A stretch of DNA of 32,413 nucleotides from a virus: the IMG/VR virus record IMGVR_UViG_3300038715_000034, positions 1 through 32,413 of that record. One strand, 5' to 3'. The translations under genes and the position numbers were made by a program. Positions 6,969 through 14,608 of this stretch are shown here, in pieces. How positions within the stretch are numbered: position 1 is the stretch's first letter; the number at the start of each line of letters is the position of its first letter. The notes under the pieces were generated by a model. That model saw nothing but the letters and a program-made list of their open reading frames with translations. It was not told the origin of the DNA and made no database searches.

Positions 6969-8794
6969 GCAAGATTCCGATTCGTTGCTTTGTTGATTGC
7001 AGGTATGATATGATCTATAACTGTTTCATCAACTAATGGTGCAGAAATGTTCACCGTCACTCCACCTGCATCGCCAGTGCGATTCATCTGCGCTAAGTTT
7101 TGTACACCAATGTTTTGAACCGCTTCTCTGCGCATGACAAACTCACCTGCCTGGGCCATGATAGGTACATTATCTTGACCTTGCACCACACCGCCATTTG
7201 CGAAGCGTTGTATTCCTCTATTAGTTATGAGTCCACCAGTATGAGCAAAGAAACCAGATAATAGACCTAATCCTGCACCGCCAACTGCATTCCCAGATAA
7301 TGCAACAAATTGTCCTATGGTGCTTAATAAAAATCCAAAAGTTTGCGATGCGTCCATAGAATTATTTCTTAATTGAGATATCGCATTGGCAAAAATATTA
7401 ATTGATGCAGCAGCATTTTTCGATGACGTGCTTGTTTGATCTATTTTGTTGTTATTTGCAGCAATAACATTAGTAGCATTGCTTTGTTCAGAGTTTAAAA
7501 AAGCTATTGCAGCTTCTGACTGTAGAAATAAATTAATTTGTTCTTTTAATAGTGCAATAAACTTTGATCTTTCAATAATATCTTCAGATAAAACATCCAA
7601 CTGCTCAAGCTGACCATCTTTTCCATTTAAAAAAGCAGCGGTTAATTCTGGAAGACTTTGTTGCACTAAACCTTGATTTTGCGCAACCAATGCTTCCATT
7701 AATGCTTGAGCTTCTTCTAAGGCAAAATTAAATTCTCCACTAATTACAGCTCCACCTCTTCCTGCAAAGTTAACAGCAAAGTTTTCTAATAAACCAAATT
7801 TTTCAGCCATTATTTGTAAGTCTTGATTTCTTGCCACAAGATTTTTTACTTCATCATTTATATCTGCAAATCTATCTTGTGTTTCTTCCTGTATTACTGA
7901 AATTTCTAACGCACTTAACGCTTCCGCTTCTACGCCAAGTTCTTTCATGCGCCTTAATAATTGCTCTGCTTCTGTTTCTGTGAGTCTTGCTAAAGAATCG
8001 GTTATGGCATCTCCAATATCTCCAATGCTCATTACTATTGATTTTATAGCAGGAAGAACCACATCTCCAATCTCAGCACTTAATCTGGTAAGGCTATCTT
8101 GCATATTACTAAATGCGCCAACAAAAGTTCTAGATAGTCTATCTGTGCTTCCAGAAATACCCGCTACAGGGTCTTGCAACGAATTAAGTAATGCTTCGCG
8201 AAATTCTGGAAGCGTAATTTTTGTTAAATCTGTTATACCTTGCGAATCTTTAATTAACTGTAATATTCCTCTCTCACGCAAAATGTCCGCCGCACCTGCT
8301 CCTCCCGCAAACGCACGACCTAACGCACTTGCTGCTTCAGTAGCGGTCGTTCCCATAAATGCAGCTAAGTCAGTAGTAGCTTTTAATGTCTTTTCAGATT
8401 CTAATCCAAATGCTTCTAACTGCGCACCTGCGTTTACAACATCGTTTAGAGTAAATGGTGTCGTAGCAGCAATCTTATTAAATTGATCGAAGGCACGTCT
8501 AGCCTGTATTACTCCACCAGTCAAACCAACCAATCTTACTTTTACCATTTCAAATTGTGATGATGCACTAATAAATCTACCCATAGCACTCAAAGCACCA
8601 CCGATGGCAAACGTATATACTAAAATACTATTTCTCAAAGCACCAATTGATCCTGCAAGTCCAGTAGAACTTCTACGCATTCTTCGTTGCGTTTTATTAA
8701 AATTACTTGAACTTTTATCTAGCTTATTAAAATCTTTTGTAGCGCGTGAAAAGCCTTTGGTGCGAACTTCAATTATAAATCTTTTTTCAGCCAT
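6965..8794 (-). CDS. Tape measure protein
   Basis: This is a 609-residue protein that sets tail length and occupies the tail lumen before DNA ejection. The N terminus (R-F-I-I-E-V-R-T-K-G-F) is followed by a basic coiled region. Two hydrophobic stretches, around residues 50-75 and 490-520, are glycine- and alanine-rich and could insert into membrane. Residues about 100-250 match the phage tape measure core, with T-T-P-F-T-L-N-D-V and A-L-G-R-A-F-A-G-G. It follows the frameshifted chaperone gene with an 8-base overlap, the invariant order in siphoviruses. By the usual length rule it implies a tail of roughly 90 nm, on the short side. Confidence 0.92.
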   Translation of the reverse strand: MAEKRFIIEVRTKGFSRATKDFNKLDKSSSNFNKTQRRMRRSSTGLAGSIGALRNSILVYTFAIGGALSAMGRFISASSQFEMVKVRLVGLTGGVIQARRAFDQFNKIAATTPFTLNDVVNAGAQLEAFGLESEKTLKATTDLAAFMGTTATEAASALGRAFAGGAGAADILRERGILQLIKDSQGITDLTKITLPEFREALLNSLQDPVAGISGSTDRLSRTFVGAFSNMQDSLTRLSAEIGDVVLPAIKSIVMSIGDIGDAITDSLARLTETEAEQLLRRMKELGVEAEALSALEISVIQEETQDRFADINDEVKNLVARNQDLQIMAEKFGLLENFAVNFAGRGGAVISGEFNFALEEAQALMEALVAQNQGLVQQSLPELTAAFLNGKDGQLEQLDVLSEDIIERSKFIALLKEQINLFLQSEAAIAFLNSEQSNATNVIAANNNKIDQTSTSSKNAAASINIFANAISQLRNNSMDASQTFGFLLSTIGQFVALSGNAVGGAGLGLLSGFFAHTGGLITNRGIQRFANGGVVQGQDNVPIMAQAGEFVMRREAVQNIGVQNLAQMNRTGDAGGVTVNISAPLVDETVIDHIIPAINKATNRNLA

Positions 8795-9191
8795 TTTGTT
8801 TCTTTATGTCTTCTTGTTGGAGTGCATTAAATTCTTCATCTATAGCCGAAAAGATGACTAAACGGTGATAATCTGCTTCATCTATGGTATTTGCCAAAGA
8901 TAGATTAAATCGTTTCATAGCCATGTACTCCTCAAGCGTAAATATAGTCTCAGGCGTTAAAAAGTACGTTGAGTCGGCACAGAATACTAATGAATGATAT
9001 AACGCAGCACCAAGCGTAAATTTTCCATCTTTGCTTTCATCTACAATACGCCATATCTCATTCCACAGTTCATCTTCGTCATACGTGATGGTTTTCTTTA
9101 GCGTTGGAGACTGCGCTTGGTATGGAAAATGCAAGTTGCGACTAGGTTGGTTTCTATAACTCATCCACATCGCAACGCGGTGCATTATGAC
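8787..9191 (-). CDS. Tail assembly chaperone, frameshifted (GT-type) extension
   Basis: This segment is read after a -1 frameshift at 9191-9197 and adds 134 residues to the 87 of the upstream gene, giving a 221-residue fusion like lambda gpGT. It contains an acidic helix, D-E-D-E-L-W-N-E-I-W, and a helical C terminus. These regions are thought to bind the tape measure and tube subunits. The same frame also has an ATG at 9185 in a TAATG junction, so separate initiation is possible, but no good ribosome site precedes it. The slippery site, the following tape measure gene and the frame relation all favour the fusion. No other domain is seen. Confidence 0.8.
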   Translation of the reverse strand, partial: VIMHRVAMWMSYRNQPSRNLHFPYQAQSPTLKKTITYDEDELWNEIWRIVDESKDGKFTLGAALYHSLVFCADSTYFLTPETIFTLEEYMAMKRFNLSLANTIDEADYHRLVIFSAIDEEFNALQQEDIKKQNG

Positions 9192-9451
9192 TTTTTTTGG
9201 TTTACGTCCTTATAAGCATTATAAATAGTCATTAAGATTTCATCAATGACATTGTCATCAAACTTGCCTAATGACTCTTCTGGATTGGTAAATGCGTAGT
9301 TGGTTATCCAATCAAGAACATCAAAAAACTTTGCAGTGTCGATATCACCTTCTTTGGTGATTGCTTTGACTTCTAGTTTATGTAGTTCTCTACGCGCTTT
9401 AAAGGTTATATCTGGTACATCAAATGCACCATGGTCTGTTTTTACTTTCAT
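9185..9451 (-). CDS. Tail assembly chaperone (G-type)
   Basis: An 88-residue protein preceded by AGGATG nine bases before the ATG. It is mixed helix, beginning V-K-T-D-H-G-A-F-D-V-P-D, and carries many charged residues. By position between the tube gene and the tape measure it is the short chaperone (lambda gpG equivalent). Its last codons include the A AAA AAG heptamer followed one codon later by TAA, the normal layout for a programmed -1 shift into the longer product. The short form should be the more abundant. Confidence 0.8.
   Translation of the reverse strand: MKVKTDHGAFDVPDITFKARRELHKLEVKAITKEGDIDTAKFFDVLDWITNYAFTNPEESLGKFDDNVIDEILMTIYNAYKDVNQKKS
9191..9197 (-). promoter_or_regulatory. 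Programmed -1 ribosomal frameshift site A AAA AAG
   Basis: On the minus strand the codons are CAA AAA AAG TCA TAA. The heptamer A|AAA|AAG fits the X XXY YYZ rule exactly in the frame of the short chaperone. Slipping back one base leads into the frame V-I-M-H-R of the downstream segment, which stays open to 8787. Its position, at the end of a tail chaperone and just before the tape measure, is classical. Confidence 0.9.
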
Positions 9452-9483
9452 TTTGCATCCTAGAAAGATGAAAATGGCGTGAT

Positions 9484-10470
9484 TTAAGCGATCGTGATTG
9501 CAATAACACTTCCTGCTTCATTTTCAGCAAATGCTCTAAATGGTATCGTTTGTAATAAAAAGTCACTAACTTCTGGTTTGGAATTATCTATCATTATTTT
9601 TGGGCAACTTATAGTAAAATTACTTGATTCTGCCAATGATAATGCCACACCCGTATTATCACCTCTAATCTGTGTAGCAAGGTCAAAGATAGATCCATCG
9701 CGTTTTGCAACTAATGAACCAGTGACTTCATATGGGCCAGTTTGCACATATCCAAATGGTTTAAAAGAAGCAGCACTACCTTGATGATGTACTCTAGCTA
9801 AAGGTCTTGCGATAGTTATTTCAAAAGAATTTAATACTAATGCTTCATTATTTATGGACGAGGTTGTTAAATCAAATATATTTTTTGGAGCAGCTTCATC
9901 TAAAGTTGGTGTGCTACTTGGTTGTAAGGCCATTTCTACTGGTAGGTATGCTGAAAAAAATGTTGTTTCACATATCAACTCTCCACCATTAGTTCCTACA
10001 TCTTCACGTAAAACCATTTGTGTTGCCATGCATCCTGGCATAACTACATCTATGTTTGACCCGTCATCAGAACCTGCATTTTCAAATAGTAATGTAACTT
10101 GATCATCATTTGCAACATTATCTTTCATGCTGCCAGTATTACTAGCACCAGATAAAGTTGCTACGCTTGCTCCATCACTGAATAATGATAAACAGCTTTT
10201 TAAAACCGATGTAGGCGTTCCTCTCATAGTTAGCGTAACTTCATAAATTTGTGAGTCGGGTCTATGATGACCTTGTTTTTCCATTTGCGCATAAACACCG
10301 CTTCTAGATGGCGCAACGTCTATTGGCGCGCTTGCATGTTCAATGTTAAAATCTACTACCTGTAGAGCATTCCATGTGTCATCAACAGCATGATTTACAC
10401 CTAATGCTTTAGCACCACTACCCATAATTACTTTTATATCACCTCTGGGTTGAAAATTAGTGTCAGCCAT
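9484..10470 (-). CDS. Major tail (tube) protein
   Basis: This is a 328-residue protein located upstream of the two tail chaperones, where siphoviruses place their tube subunit. It is rich in strand-forming residues. It opens T-N-F-Q-P-R-G-D-I-K-V-I-M and later has Y-E-V-T-L-T-M-R-G-T-P-T and Y-E-V-T-G-S-L-V-A-K-R-D, typical of tube beta-sandwich strands. Low cysteine content and lack of membrane segments suit a virion protein. It overlaps the preceding small gene by a single base (TAATG). It is longer than lambda gpV and may include an extra surface domain. No sequence family was certain, so the call rests mostly on gene order. Confidence 0.75.
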   Translation of the reverse strand: MADTNFQPRGDIKVIMGSGAKALGVNHAVDDTWNALQVVDFNIEHASAPIDVAPSRSGVYAQMEKQGHHRPDSQIYEVTLTMRGTPTSVLKSCLSLFSDGASVATLSGASNTGSMKDNVANDDQVTLLFENAGSDDGSNIDVVMPGCMATQMVLREDVGTNGGELICETTFFSAYLPVEMALQPSSTPTLDEAAPKNIFDLTTSSINNEALVLNSFEITIARPLARVHHQGSAASFKPFGYVQTGPYEVTGSLVAKRDGSIFDLATQIRGDNTGVALSLAESSNFTISCPKIMIDNSKPEVSDFLLQTIPFRAFAENEAGSVIAITIA

Positions 10471-10655
10471 TACTTATCTTCCTTTGATTTTTTTAAATTT
10501 ACTTTTTCTAAATGCTTTTCTAATGCTTTTGGCAAATCTGTAACGTCAACAGTAAAACCTGCTAATAACTGTCGGTGTTTGTTACCACTAAAATATGCAC
10601 AAAAGTTCTCACTGTCTTTAAGTTTAAAATAAGATTCTTTTGCTTTGTAAATCAT
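10470..10655 (-). CDS. Small hypothetical protein (61 aa)
   Basis: A lysine-rich protein, Y-K-A-K-E-S-Y-F-K-L at the start, between the tail terminator candidate and the tube gene with overlaps on both sides. It may be a minor tail or chaperone protein, but nothing in the sequence identifies it. Confidence 0.6.
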   Translation of the reverse strand: MIYKAKESYFKLKDSENFCAYFSGNKHRQLLAGFTVDVTDLPKALEKHLEKVNLKKSKEDK

Positions 10656-11083
10656 CCTATAATCTCCATTGCTGATACTACAGCAGTCATGTTAGCGCGC
10701 AATAAATCTGGATTGTCTTCATCGCGCTCATATACAGTAGAGTCGATGACAGCATTATAAAACTGCCTTACTCCTGACTCGCTAAAGTTTCTGTTATTAT
10801 ACATTAATCTCTTCAAACGCTCTGCCACTAATGACACTTGCCTAAAACTTTCTTTGGTGTAATTACCTGCAAAATCCACTTGGTAACTAATAAGGATCGT
10901 ATAATCTCTGACCATACCAGTATTAATCTCTTCATTAAGATCATCGGATACTGGTTGGATAAGAAAACTCTGATTGCCTTTATGTTCATCATAAAATATC
11001 TGTATCCCAAATTCATTTGCAATGATACTGTGAAGATTGTCAATGACTCGATCATAGATGACATTGTTAAATGTAATTGCCAT
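10652..11083 (-). CDS. Tail completion/terminator-type protein
   Basis: This is a 143-residue protein placed between the neck protein and the tube gene, where the tail terminator (lambda gpU or HK97 gp10-like) is usually encoded. Strand-helix-strand segments include Y-D-R-V-I-D-N-L and Y-T-I-L-I-S-Y-Q-V-D, followed by S-L-V-A-E-R-L-K-R-L-M-Y. This matches the general pattern of terminators that cap the tail and join it to the head. It overlaps both neighbours by a few bases. The specific family was not recognised, so the name is from synteny and fold impression. Confidence 0.6.
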   Translation of the reverse strand: MAITFNNVIYDRVIDNLHSIIANEFGIQIFYDEHKGNQSFLIQPVSDDLNEEINTGMVRDYTILISYQVDFAGNYTKESFRQVSLVAERLKRLMYNNRNFSESGVRQFYNAVIDSTVYERDEDNPDLLRANMTAVVSAMEIIG

Positions 11084-12054
11084 TATCTATAAATCTGCCC
11101 ACTGCGCACAGTTCCCATTTGTATATCATCAGATTGAAAAGTTATGGACCACTCATCGTTTAATGTATAAACACCTGCTTGAAATCTGATTAGTGCGCCA
11201 TATGCAAGTGCTTGGTAATCTCCATTCATCACTTCAGCATCTACTGACTTATGCCTACGTAAACCAGTATCGTCTTTGGTAAACACATCATATTTAACTG
11301 TGCTTGCAGTTCCAGGAGAGAATGTACCTGCTGTGCTGATTACAACGCGAACCTCATCGTAATCAGTGCTTGGTGGTCCATACATTTTTATATCTTCAAT
11401 ATATCCAGTAGTTGATCCATTGACGCTTACTTCTCTTATAACACCAGATTCACTACGAAAGGATGTTTCGTGCCACATGACATAATCGCGCCTTTTTAGC
11501 TTTACTAATAATCCATCTTCACCTAATACACGTTCCTCAAGCTCGTCTGCTTTCTCTGGGTCTTGACTGCGCACTAAATCAGCACAGGCCAGTATCGCAT
11601 TGCAACGTATAACGATGAAGTCATATGGCCTGTCTGCTGCGCCTTGATAATTAGAATTACCGCGCTTGTAGATTGGTCTATTTAAAAAACTACGCATATG
11701 ATCTGCCTGTTCTTTTACAACTCGATTCTTGAGATCTTCCCAATCTTGACCTGCTTCAAATACGCTACTGTTTAGTGCGTTTACTGAGCTAGATGCTAAA
11801 AAGAAATCAACAGAATCAGTGGACTCAGAGTATTTAAATTCGTTATCTGCGTTTGGAGTATCAGTAACCTTAGTCATTTCAACTCCATCCTTATATAAAT
11901 TTTCTATGTATCCTGTATTGCTTAATCGATATAGATTGGAACTAGGATTGCTCCAATTTGACATTAACACTCGTTTACGATCATAGCGATCAATATCGCT
12001 AACGATCGCTTGTAAATCTGTAGTTATATTGCAAAACGCTGTTAAGTAACTCAT
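11083..12054 (-). CDS. Head-tail connector/neck protein
   Basis: This is a 323-residue protein with no signal or membrane segment. The N-terminal half is helical: S-Y-L-T-A-F-C-N-I-T-T-D, then the basic segment D-R-Y-D-R-K-R-V-L-M, then D-H-M-R-S-F-L-N-R-P. This is reminiscent of head completion proteins that attach beneath the portal. The C-terminal third is strand-rich. Position directly before the tail terminator candidate supports a neck role. It starts at an ATG overlapping the previous TGA (ATGA). A decoration or structural role is the main alternative. Confidence 0.55.
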   Translation of the reverse strand: MSYLTAFCNITTDLQAIVSDIDRYDRKRVLMSNWSNPSSNLYRLSNTGYIENLYKDGVEMTKVTDTPNADNEFKYSESTDSVDFFLASSSVNALNSSVFEAGQDWEDLKNRVVKEQADHMRSFLNRPIYKRGNSNYQGAADRPYDFIVIRCNAILACADLVRSQDPEKADELEERVLGEDGLLVKLKRRDYVMWHETSFRSESGVIREVSVNGSTTGYIEDIKMYGPPSTDYDEVRVVISTAGTFSPGTASTVKYDVFTKDDTGLRRHKSVDAEVMNGDYQALAYGALIRFQAGVYTLNDEWSITFQSDDIQMGTVRSGQIYR

Positions 12055-12248
12055 GCTTGTGCTATCTCACTTATATTACTATTAGTAGGTAATATGGTGA
12101 CATCGGGTACATCAGCGCAGATAATCAGCGCAATAATCGTAGCCAGTGTCACGTCCACATCGTTGCGTGGGTCTTCAAGGTTTTTAGCTAGCTCTTTTAG
12201 TTCAAACATTAAGTGAATTAACCTATCTATTTTACCTGCTTCATCCAT
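12051..12248 (-). CDS. Small acidic hypothetical protein (65 aa)
   Basis: Helical N terminus (I-D-R-L-I-H-L-M-F-E-L-K-E-L-A) followed by a hydrophobic stretch of about 14 residues, T-L-A-T-I-I-A-L-I-I-C, that may be a single short membrane segment. It overlaps the lysozyme-like gene by 8 bases and the neck gene by 4. Function is unknown. A helper of the neighbouring lysozyme or a neck assembly factor are possible. Confidence 0.55.
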   Translation of the reverse strand: MDEAGKIDRLIHLMFELKELAKNLEDPRNDVDVTLATIIALIICADVPDVTILPTNSNISEIAQA

Positions 12249-12717
12249 ATTTTTGTACTATTTCACAATATTTTTCTGCAGTACCTTTGCCTTTTGCAGT
12301 GTTGTAGTAGGTCTTCCATTGTTTTGCCTGTTCTTCTAAAGTTTTAGGAAGTCTCCTTGGTATTCTGCGTAAATGTAATCTGCAAAACACAATCTGCGCT
12401 GCTATGTTTGTAGTAAGAATATACTCCCAGTCTTTTTCTTTTGGAGCAGTAAAATGTGACCAATCTAGATAACAAGCACTAGCGACTAATTTCATTAAGT
12501 CTGGGCGATACTGTAAATAGTTTTTGATTATATCTACCGCAGTAAAAGGTTCACACTGATACACACCGCGAGCTGGCCCTTTTATCTGCTCCAAATAGAC
12601 GTACTTTGACTCTACCAAACCTATGTTGTAAATGAACTCTGCTGCTTCAGGAGAATATAAATCTATCTTCTGCAAGACACGCTTTATAAGTCCTTTCATT
12701 TGGCCTGGATTAATCAT
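12241..12717 (-). CDS. Lysozyme/lytic transglycosylase-like protein
   Basis: This is a 158-residue protein resembling the phage lysozyme-like group that keeps a catalytic glutamate in a helix end. Residues about 30-60 read I-G-L-V-E-S-K-Y, then L-E-Q-I-K-G-P-A-R-G-V-Y-Q, then C-E-P-F-T-A. This is the E...G-P-A-x-G-x-x-Q-x-E-P pattern seen in phage muramidase-like proteins. It lacks a signal peptide. It is either the endolysin, released by the small membrane proteins upstream, or a virion wall hydrolase used at entry. No other endolysin candidate is visible in the genome, which favours the lysis role. It starts at an ATG overlapping the stop of a tiny basic gene. Confidence 0.65.
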   Translation of the reverse strand: MINPGQMKGLIKRVLQKIDLYSPEAAEFIYNIGLVESKYVYLEQIKGPARGVYQCEPFTAVDIIKNYLQYRPDLMKLVASACYLDWSHFTAPKEKDWEYILTTNIAAQIVFCRLHLRRIPRRLPKTLEEQAKQWKTYYNTAKGKGTAEKYCEIVQKYG

Positions 12718-12800
12718 CTGCGTTTCATCTTTTTCATCATTTTATTTTTCTTCTTTCTACCTTTCTTCTTCTTCTTACTGTGTCCTTTATGATATGGCAT
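12714..12800 (-). CDS. Tiny lysine-rich protein (28 aa)
   Basis: A 28-residue peptide starting M-P-Y-H-K-G-H-S, followed by runs of K and R and ending M-K-R-R. Over half of the residues are basic. Its ATG overlaps the previous TAA (TAATG) and its TGA overlaps the next ATG, so it fits seamlessly in the operon. Such peptides occur in marine phage structural operons. A role in neutralising packaged DNA is inference. Confidence 0.65.
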   Translation of the reverse strand: MPYHKGHSKKKKKGRKKKNKMMKKMKRR

Positions 12801-13048
12801 TATCTTGCACTCCTTACTTTGCTTCTTGTTCTTTTGCTGTATTTAGCGCGTTGCTTACCTCGCTTACTTGCAGCGCGCTTTAGCCTATTCTCATAGGCTC
12901 TCTGTGATTTTGTTAATCCTTTGCGGACACTGGCAGGTAAATATCTACCACGTTTCCTACGTGGTTTCTTCTCATCGCCTTTTGTGACATAACCCCAATC
13001 CTGCCTTGTCCACTTCTTTAAACTTCGCTGTGATTTTTTAAGTGCCAT
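12800..13048 (-). CDS. Basic protein with KKWTxQxW motif (82 aa)
   Basis: A very basic protein with L-K-K-W-T-R-Q-D-W-G near its start, then G-R-Y-L-P-A-S-V-R-K-G-L and a tail dense in K and R. The pattern K-K-W-T-x-Q-x-W plus R-Y-L-P recurs in marine phage proteins of unknown function. Its ATG overlaps the TAA of the shifted frame of the upstream gene (TAATG at 13048). It is probably a DNA-binding virion or packaging accessory protein, judged by charge and position. Confidence 0.7.
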   Translation of the reverse strand: MALKKSQRSLKKWTRQDWGYVTKGDEKKPRRKRGRYLPASVRKGLTKSQRAYENRLKRAASKRGKQRAKYSKRTRSKVRSAR

Positions 13049-13243
13049 TACTTATATCCACCACCTGCTTTCTTATATGCTCTTGCTAATAATTGCGCCT
13101 TCCGAATGTCGAGCTGACCATTGGCCAGCTCTACCTCCTTTTGACCCAGCCTTAATTCGGTAGAACAATCTTTTACGAAGCGTTGGCTTGGTGTAGTTAC
13201 CCGCTTCGTTGACTCTTGATTTTCTTCTTTTCTTTTTCTTCAT
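13048..13243 (-). pseudogene. Conserved basic mini-protein with a frameshift
   Basis: The frame from the ATG at 13243 reads N-E-A-G-N-Y-T-K-P, then K-A-G-S-K-G-G and G-Q-W-S-A-R. This is the start of a small phage family (I associate it with DUF5872) that usually continues K-A-Q-L-L-A and ends A-G-G-G-Y-K. Here the frame turns to H-S-E-G-A-I and stops at 13073. The expected ending (R-K-A-Q-L-L-A, then K-K-A-G-G-G-Y-K) is present one frame over and stops at 13048, overlapping the next ATG. One extra base near 13105 explains it. It may be a mutation, an assembly error or a +1 recoding site. Confidence 0.75.
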
Positions 13244-13413
13244 TTACCCACCTTCCTCATCGCACTTGTATGTGATTGACTAAACGTAGCTCCTCTTCGC
13301 ATTGCTGCTACCATAGAGCGTAAGTGCTTTGCAGTGTGATGTCGTGCATGTCTACGCATTGCAGCTACCTGACGTTTACTTAATCCTGTTACACTAATAC
13401 CTTTAACTTTCAT
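13240..13413 (-). CDS. Basic mini-protein (57 aa), SHxxAM family
   Basis: Starts M-K-V-K-G-I-S-V-T-G-L-S-K-R-Q, then histidine- and arginine-rich M-R-R-H-A-R-H-H-T, ending F-S-Q-S-H-T-S-A-M-R-K-V-G-K. I recall similar proteins in marine phages, but no function is known. Its TGA overlaps the ATG of the frameshifted gene (ATGA). The high H, K and R content again suggests nucleic-acid contact. Confidence 0.7.
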   Translation of the reverse strand: MKVKGISVTGLSKRQVAAMRRHARHHTAKHLRSMVAAMRRGATFSQSHTSAMRKVGK

Positions 13414-13414
13414 G

Positions 13415-13714
13415 TTAGCTCCATTTTACTCGATTTGCCCAGAAGGCTGCGCTCATGCGACCTTTCGCAATGTTCTTAGCATGTCTCGCCTTGAACGATC
13501 TGCGCTTTGCCTTCATCCTTGCTGACTCACCTTTACGTGGTTTACCTGCGGTTTTAGCACCTTGCTGACCAAAGCGTATCAACTTATATCTGTTACCAGA
13601 CTTTGCCATTACTACGTGTGACTTAGTCTTATGTCCAGGAGTACGCTTTGGTTTGTTTACCCCGCGCAGGCCTAACCTACGCATGGTTGCTCTGACTCGC
13701 GCAGGTACTGCCAC
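13415..13714 (-). CDS. Basic conserved phage protein (99 aa)
   Basis: A strongly basic protein from a GTG start that overlaps the previous TAG. Conserved-looking elements are N-K-P-K-R-T-P-G-H-K-T-K-S-H, then I-R-F-G-Q-Q-G-A, then K-A-K-R-R-S-F-K-A-R-H and a closing M-S-A-A-F-W-A-N-R-V-K-W. I associate this with the DUF6321-like proteins of marine and cyanophages, which are of unknown function. The S-F-K-A-R-H and W-A-N-x-V-K-W elements may form a small metal-free fold. It is first of the run of five basic genes. Confidence 0.75.
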   Translation of the reverse strand: MAVPARVRATMRRLGLRGVNKPKRTPGHKTKSHVVMAKSGNRYKLIRFGQQGAKTAGKPRKGESARMKAKRRSFKARHAKNIAKGRMSAAFWANRVKWS

Positions 13715-13890
13715 TATAATCCTATTTTTTTAAGTAGCACGCTTTTAATTACTTTCCAGAGTGCTTCTAAAATTGCCTTCTCAGTTTTTTCAGAGATAAT
13801 TGGTATATCAACTGCTTTATTGATTTCATCAATGATTTCTTCACCAGTTTTGTCGGATAGTAATTCATCCGCTATCATTTTCATTAACAT
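13714..13890 (-). CDS. Small hypothetical protein (58 aa)
   Basis: Helical, with an acidic front (A-D-E-L-L-S-D-K-T-G-E-E) and a basic, hydrophobic C terminus (W-K-V-I-K-S-V-L-L-K-K-I). It follows the holin-like gene by one base and its stop overlaps the next GTG. The amphipathic tail could associate with membrane. Nothing further identifies it. Confidence 0.6.
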   Translation of the reverse strand: MLMKMIADELLSDKTGEEIIDEINKAVDIPIISEKTEKAILEALWKVIKSVLLKKIGL

Positions 13891-13891
13891 A

Positions 13892-14029
13892 TTATTTTCC
13901 TTTTTTTATGTTCATTACTAATAAAATTATCGATAACAAAGCAACAACCACTTGTAATAACTCATGTACTTGAGTTAATCCAATCGCGTAGTTACTAAAA
14001 CTGATTGCTGCTATTTTTAAACTGTCCAT
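13892..14029 (-). CDS. Holin-like single-span membrane protein (45 aa)
   Basis: A 45-residue protein with one transmembrane helix, V-V-V-A-L-L-S-I-I-L-L-V-M, and a positively charged end, N-I-K-K-G-K. A short N-terminal amphipathic part precedes it. This is the layout of small phage holins, which form pores that release endolysin. Its ATG overlaps the TGA of the previous membrane gene (TGATG). The lysozyme-like gene lies about 1.2 kb downstream in the same operon. The call rests on size and topology. Confidence 0.55.
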   Translation of the reverse strand: MDSLKIAAISFSNYAIGLTQVHELLQVVVALLSIILLVMNIKKGK

Positions 14030-14322
14030 CAATGCCTACCATTTGTTAATTTTGCTTTTATAAAAGATAAATCATCGCTGATTTCTCGCCAAAATTCTTC
14101 TCTTTTTTCGTCACCTCTGTTCATACGATCCACTAATTTAATAGATATATTTTGTATGTTTGCAATTTGAGTTTCTATTTTGCTAATAGATTGCTTTATA
14201 GATTCTAAATCTTCGCTTTGCTCTTTCTGGCTTTGTATTAGGTTATAAATCATAAAACCAAATAGAACTGCAATAAATCCTGCTGATCCTAACTGTAAAT
14301 ATAAATCTGCTATATCAGTCAC
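14029..14322 (-). CDS. Membrane-anchored coiled-coil protein (97 aa)
   Basis: GTG start with AGG eight bases upstream, overlapping the previous stop. An N-terminal transmembrane helix (G-F-I-A-V-L-F-G-F-M-I-Y) is followed by a long charged helix with heptad-like hydrophobics (S-I-K-Q-S-I-S-K-I-E-T-Q-I). The architecture fits an inner-membrane spanin or a BhlA-type holin. Spanins fuse inner and outer membranes at the end of lysis. It cannot be assigned more closely. Confidence 0.5.
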   Translation of the reverse strand: MTDIADLYLQLGSAGFIAVLFGFMIYNLIQSQKEQSEDLESIKQSISKIETQIANIQNISIKLVDRMNRGDEKREEFWREISDDLSFIKAKLTNGRH

Positions 14323-14608
14323 TGTCTTTACCTAATACCTTGTCTAATAAACTCTTATTCATCTCTGCTAATCTTTGTTCTCGTTCTGCTTCTAATGGAT
14401 TCATTCTTTCATCTAAGTTTTGTTCAAATTCTATCAACGCTTCTTTTATATGTTCTATTTCTTTTGCATTACTTTCTATACTTGCATTAATTGTAAACCA
14501 TGCACCAGTAAGTGTGAACACCAAAAACAATATCTGTACCGCCCATTTAACTGATATGTGTATCTGTAATTCATCGTTTAATGTTTTAGTTTTCAATTCT
14601 TTGTACAT
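14315..14608 (-). CDS. Membrane-anchored coiled-coil protein (97 aa), second
   Basis: It opens with Y-K-E-L-K-T-K-T-L-N, then a transmembrane helix, V-Q-I-L-F-L-V-F-T-L-T-G-A-W-F, then a charged coiled coil (E-H-I-K-E-A-L-I-E-F-E). Topology matches its neighbour at 14029-14322, so the two may be paralogous partners, holin/antiholin-like or spanin-like. The start is uncertain: a TTG six bases earlier is possible, and neither has a good ribosome site. It overlaps the upstream gene by 23 bases. Confidence 0.5.
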   Translation of the reverse strand: MYKELKTKTLNDELQIHISVKWAVQILFLVFTLTGAWFTINASIESNAKEIEHIKEALIEFEQNLDERMNPLEAEREQRLAEMNKSLLDKVLGKDSD

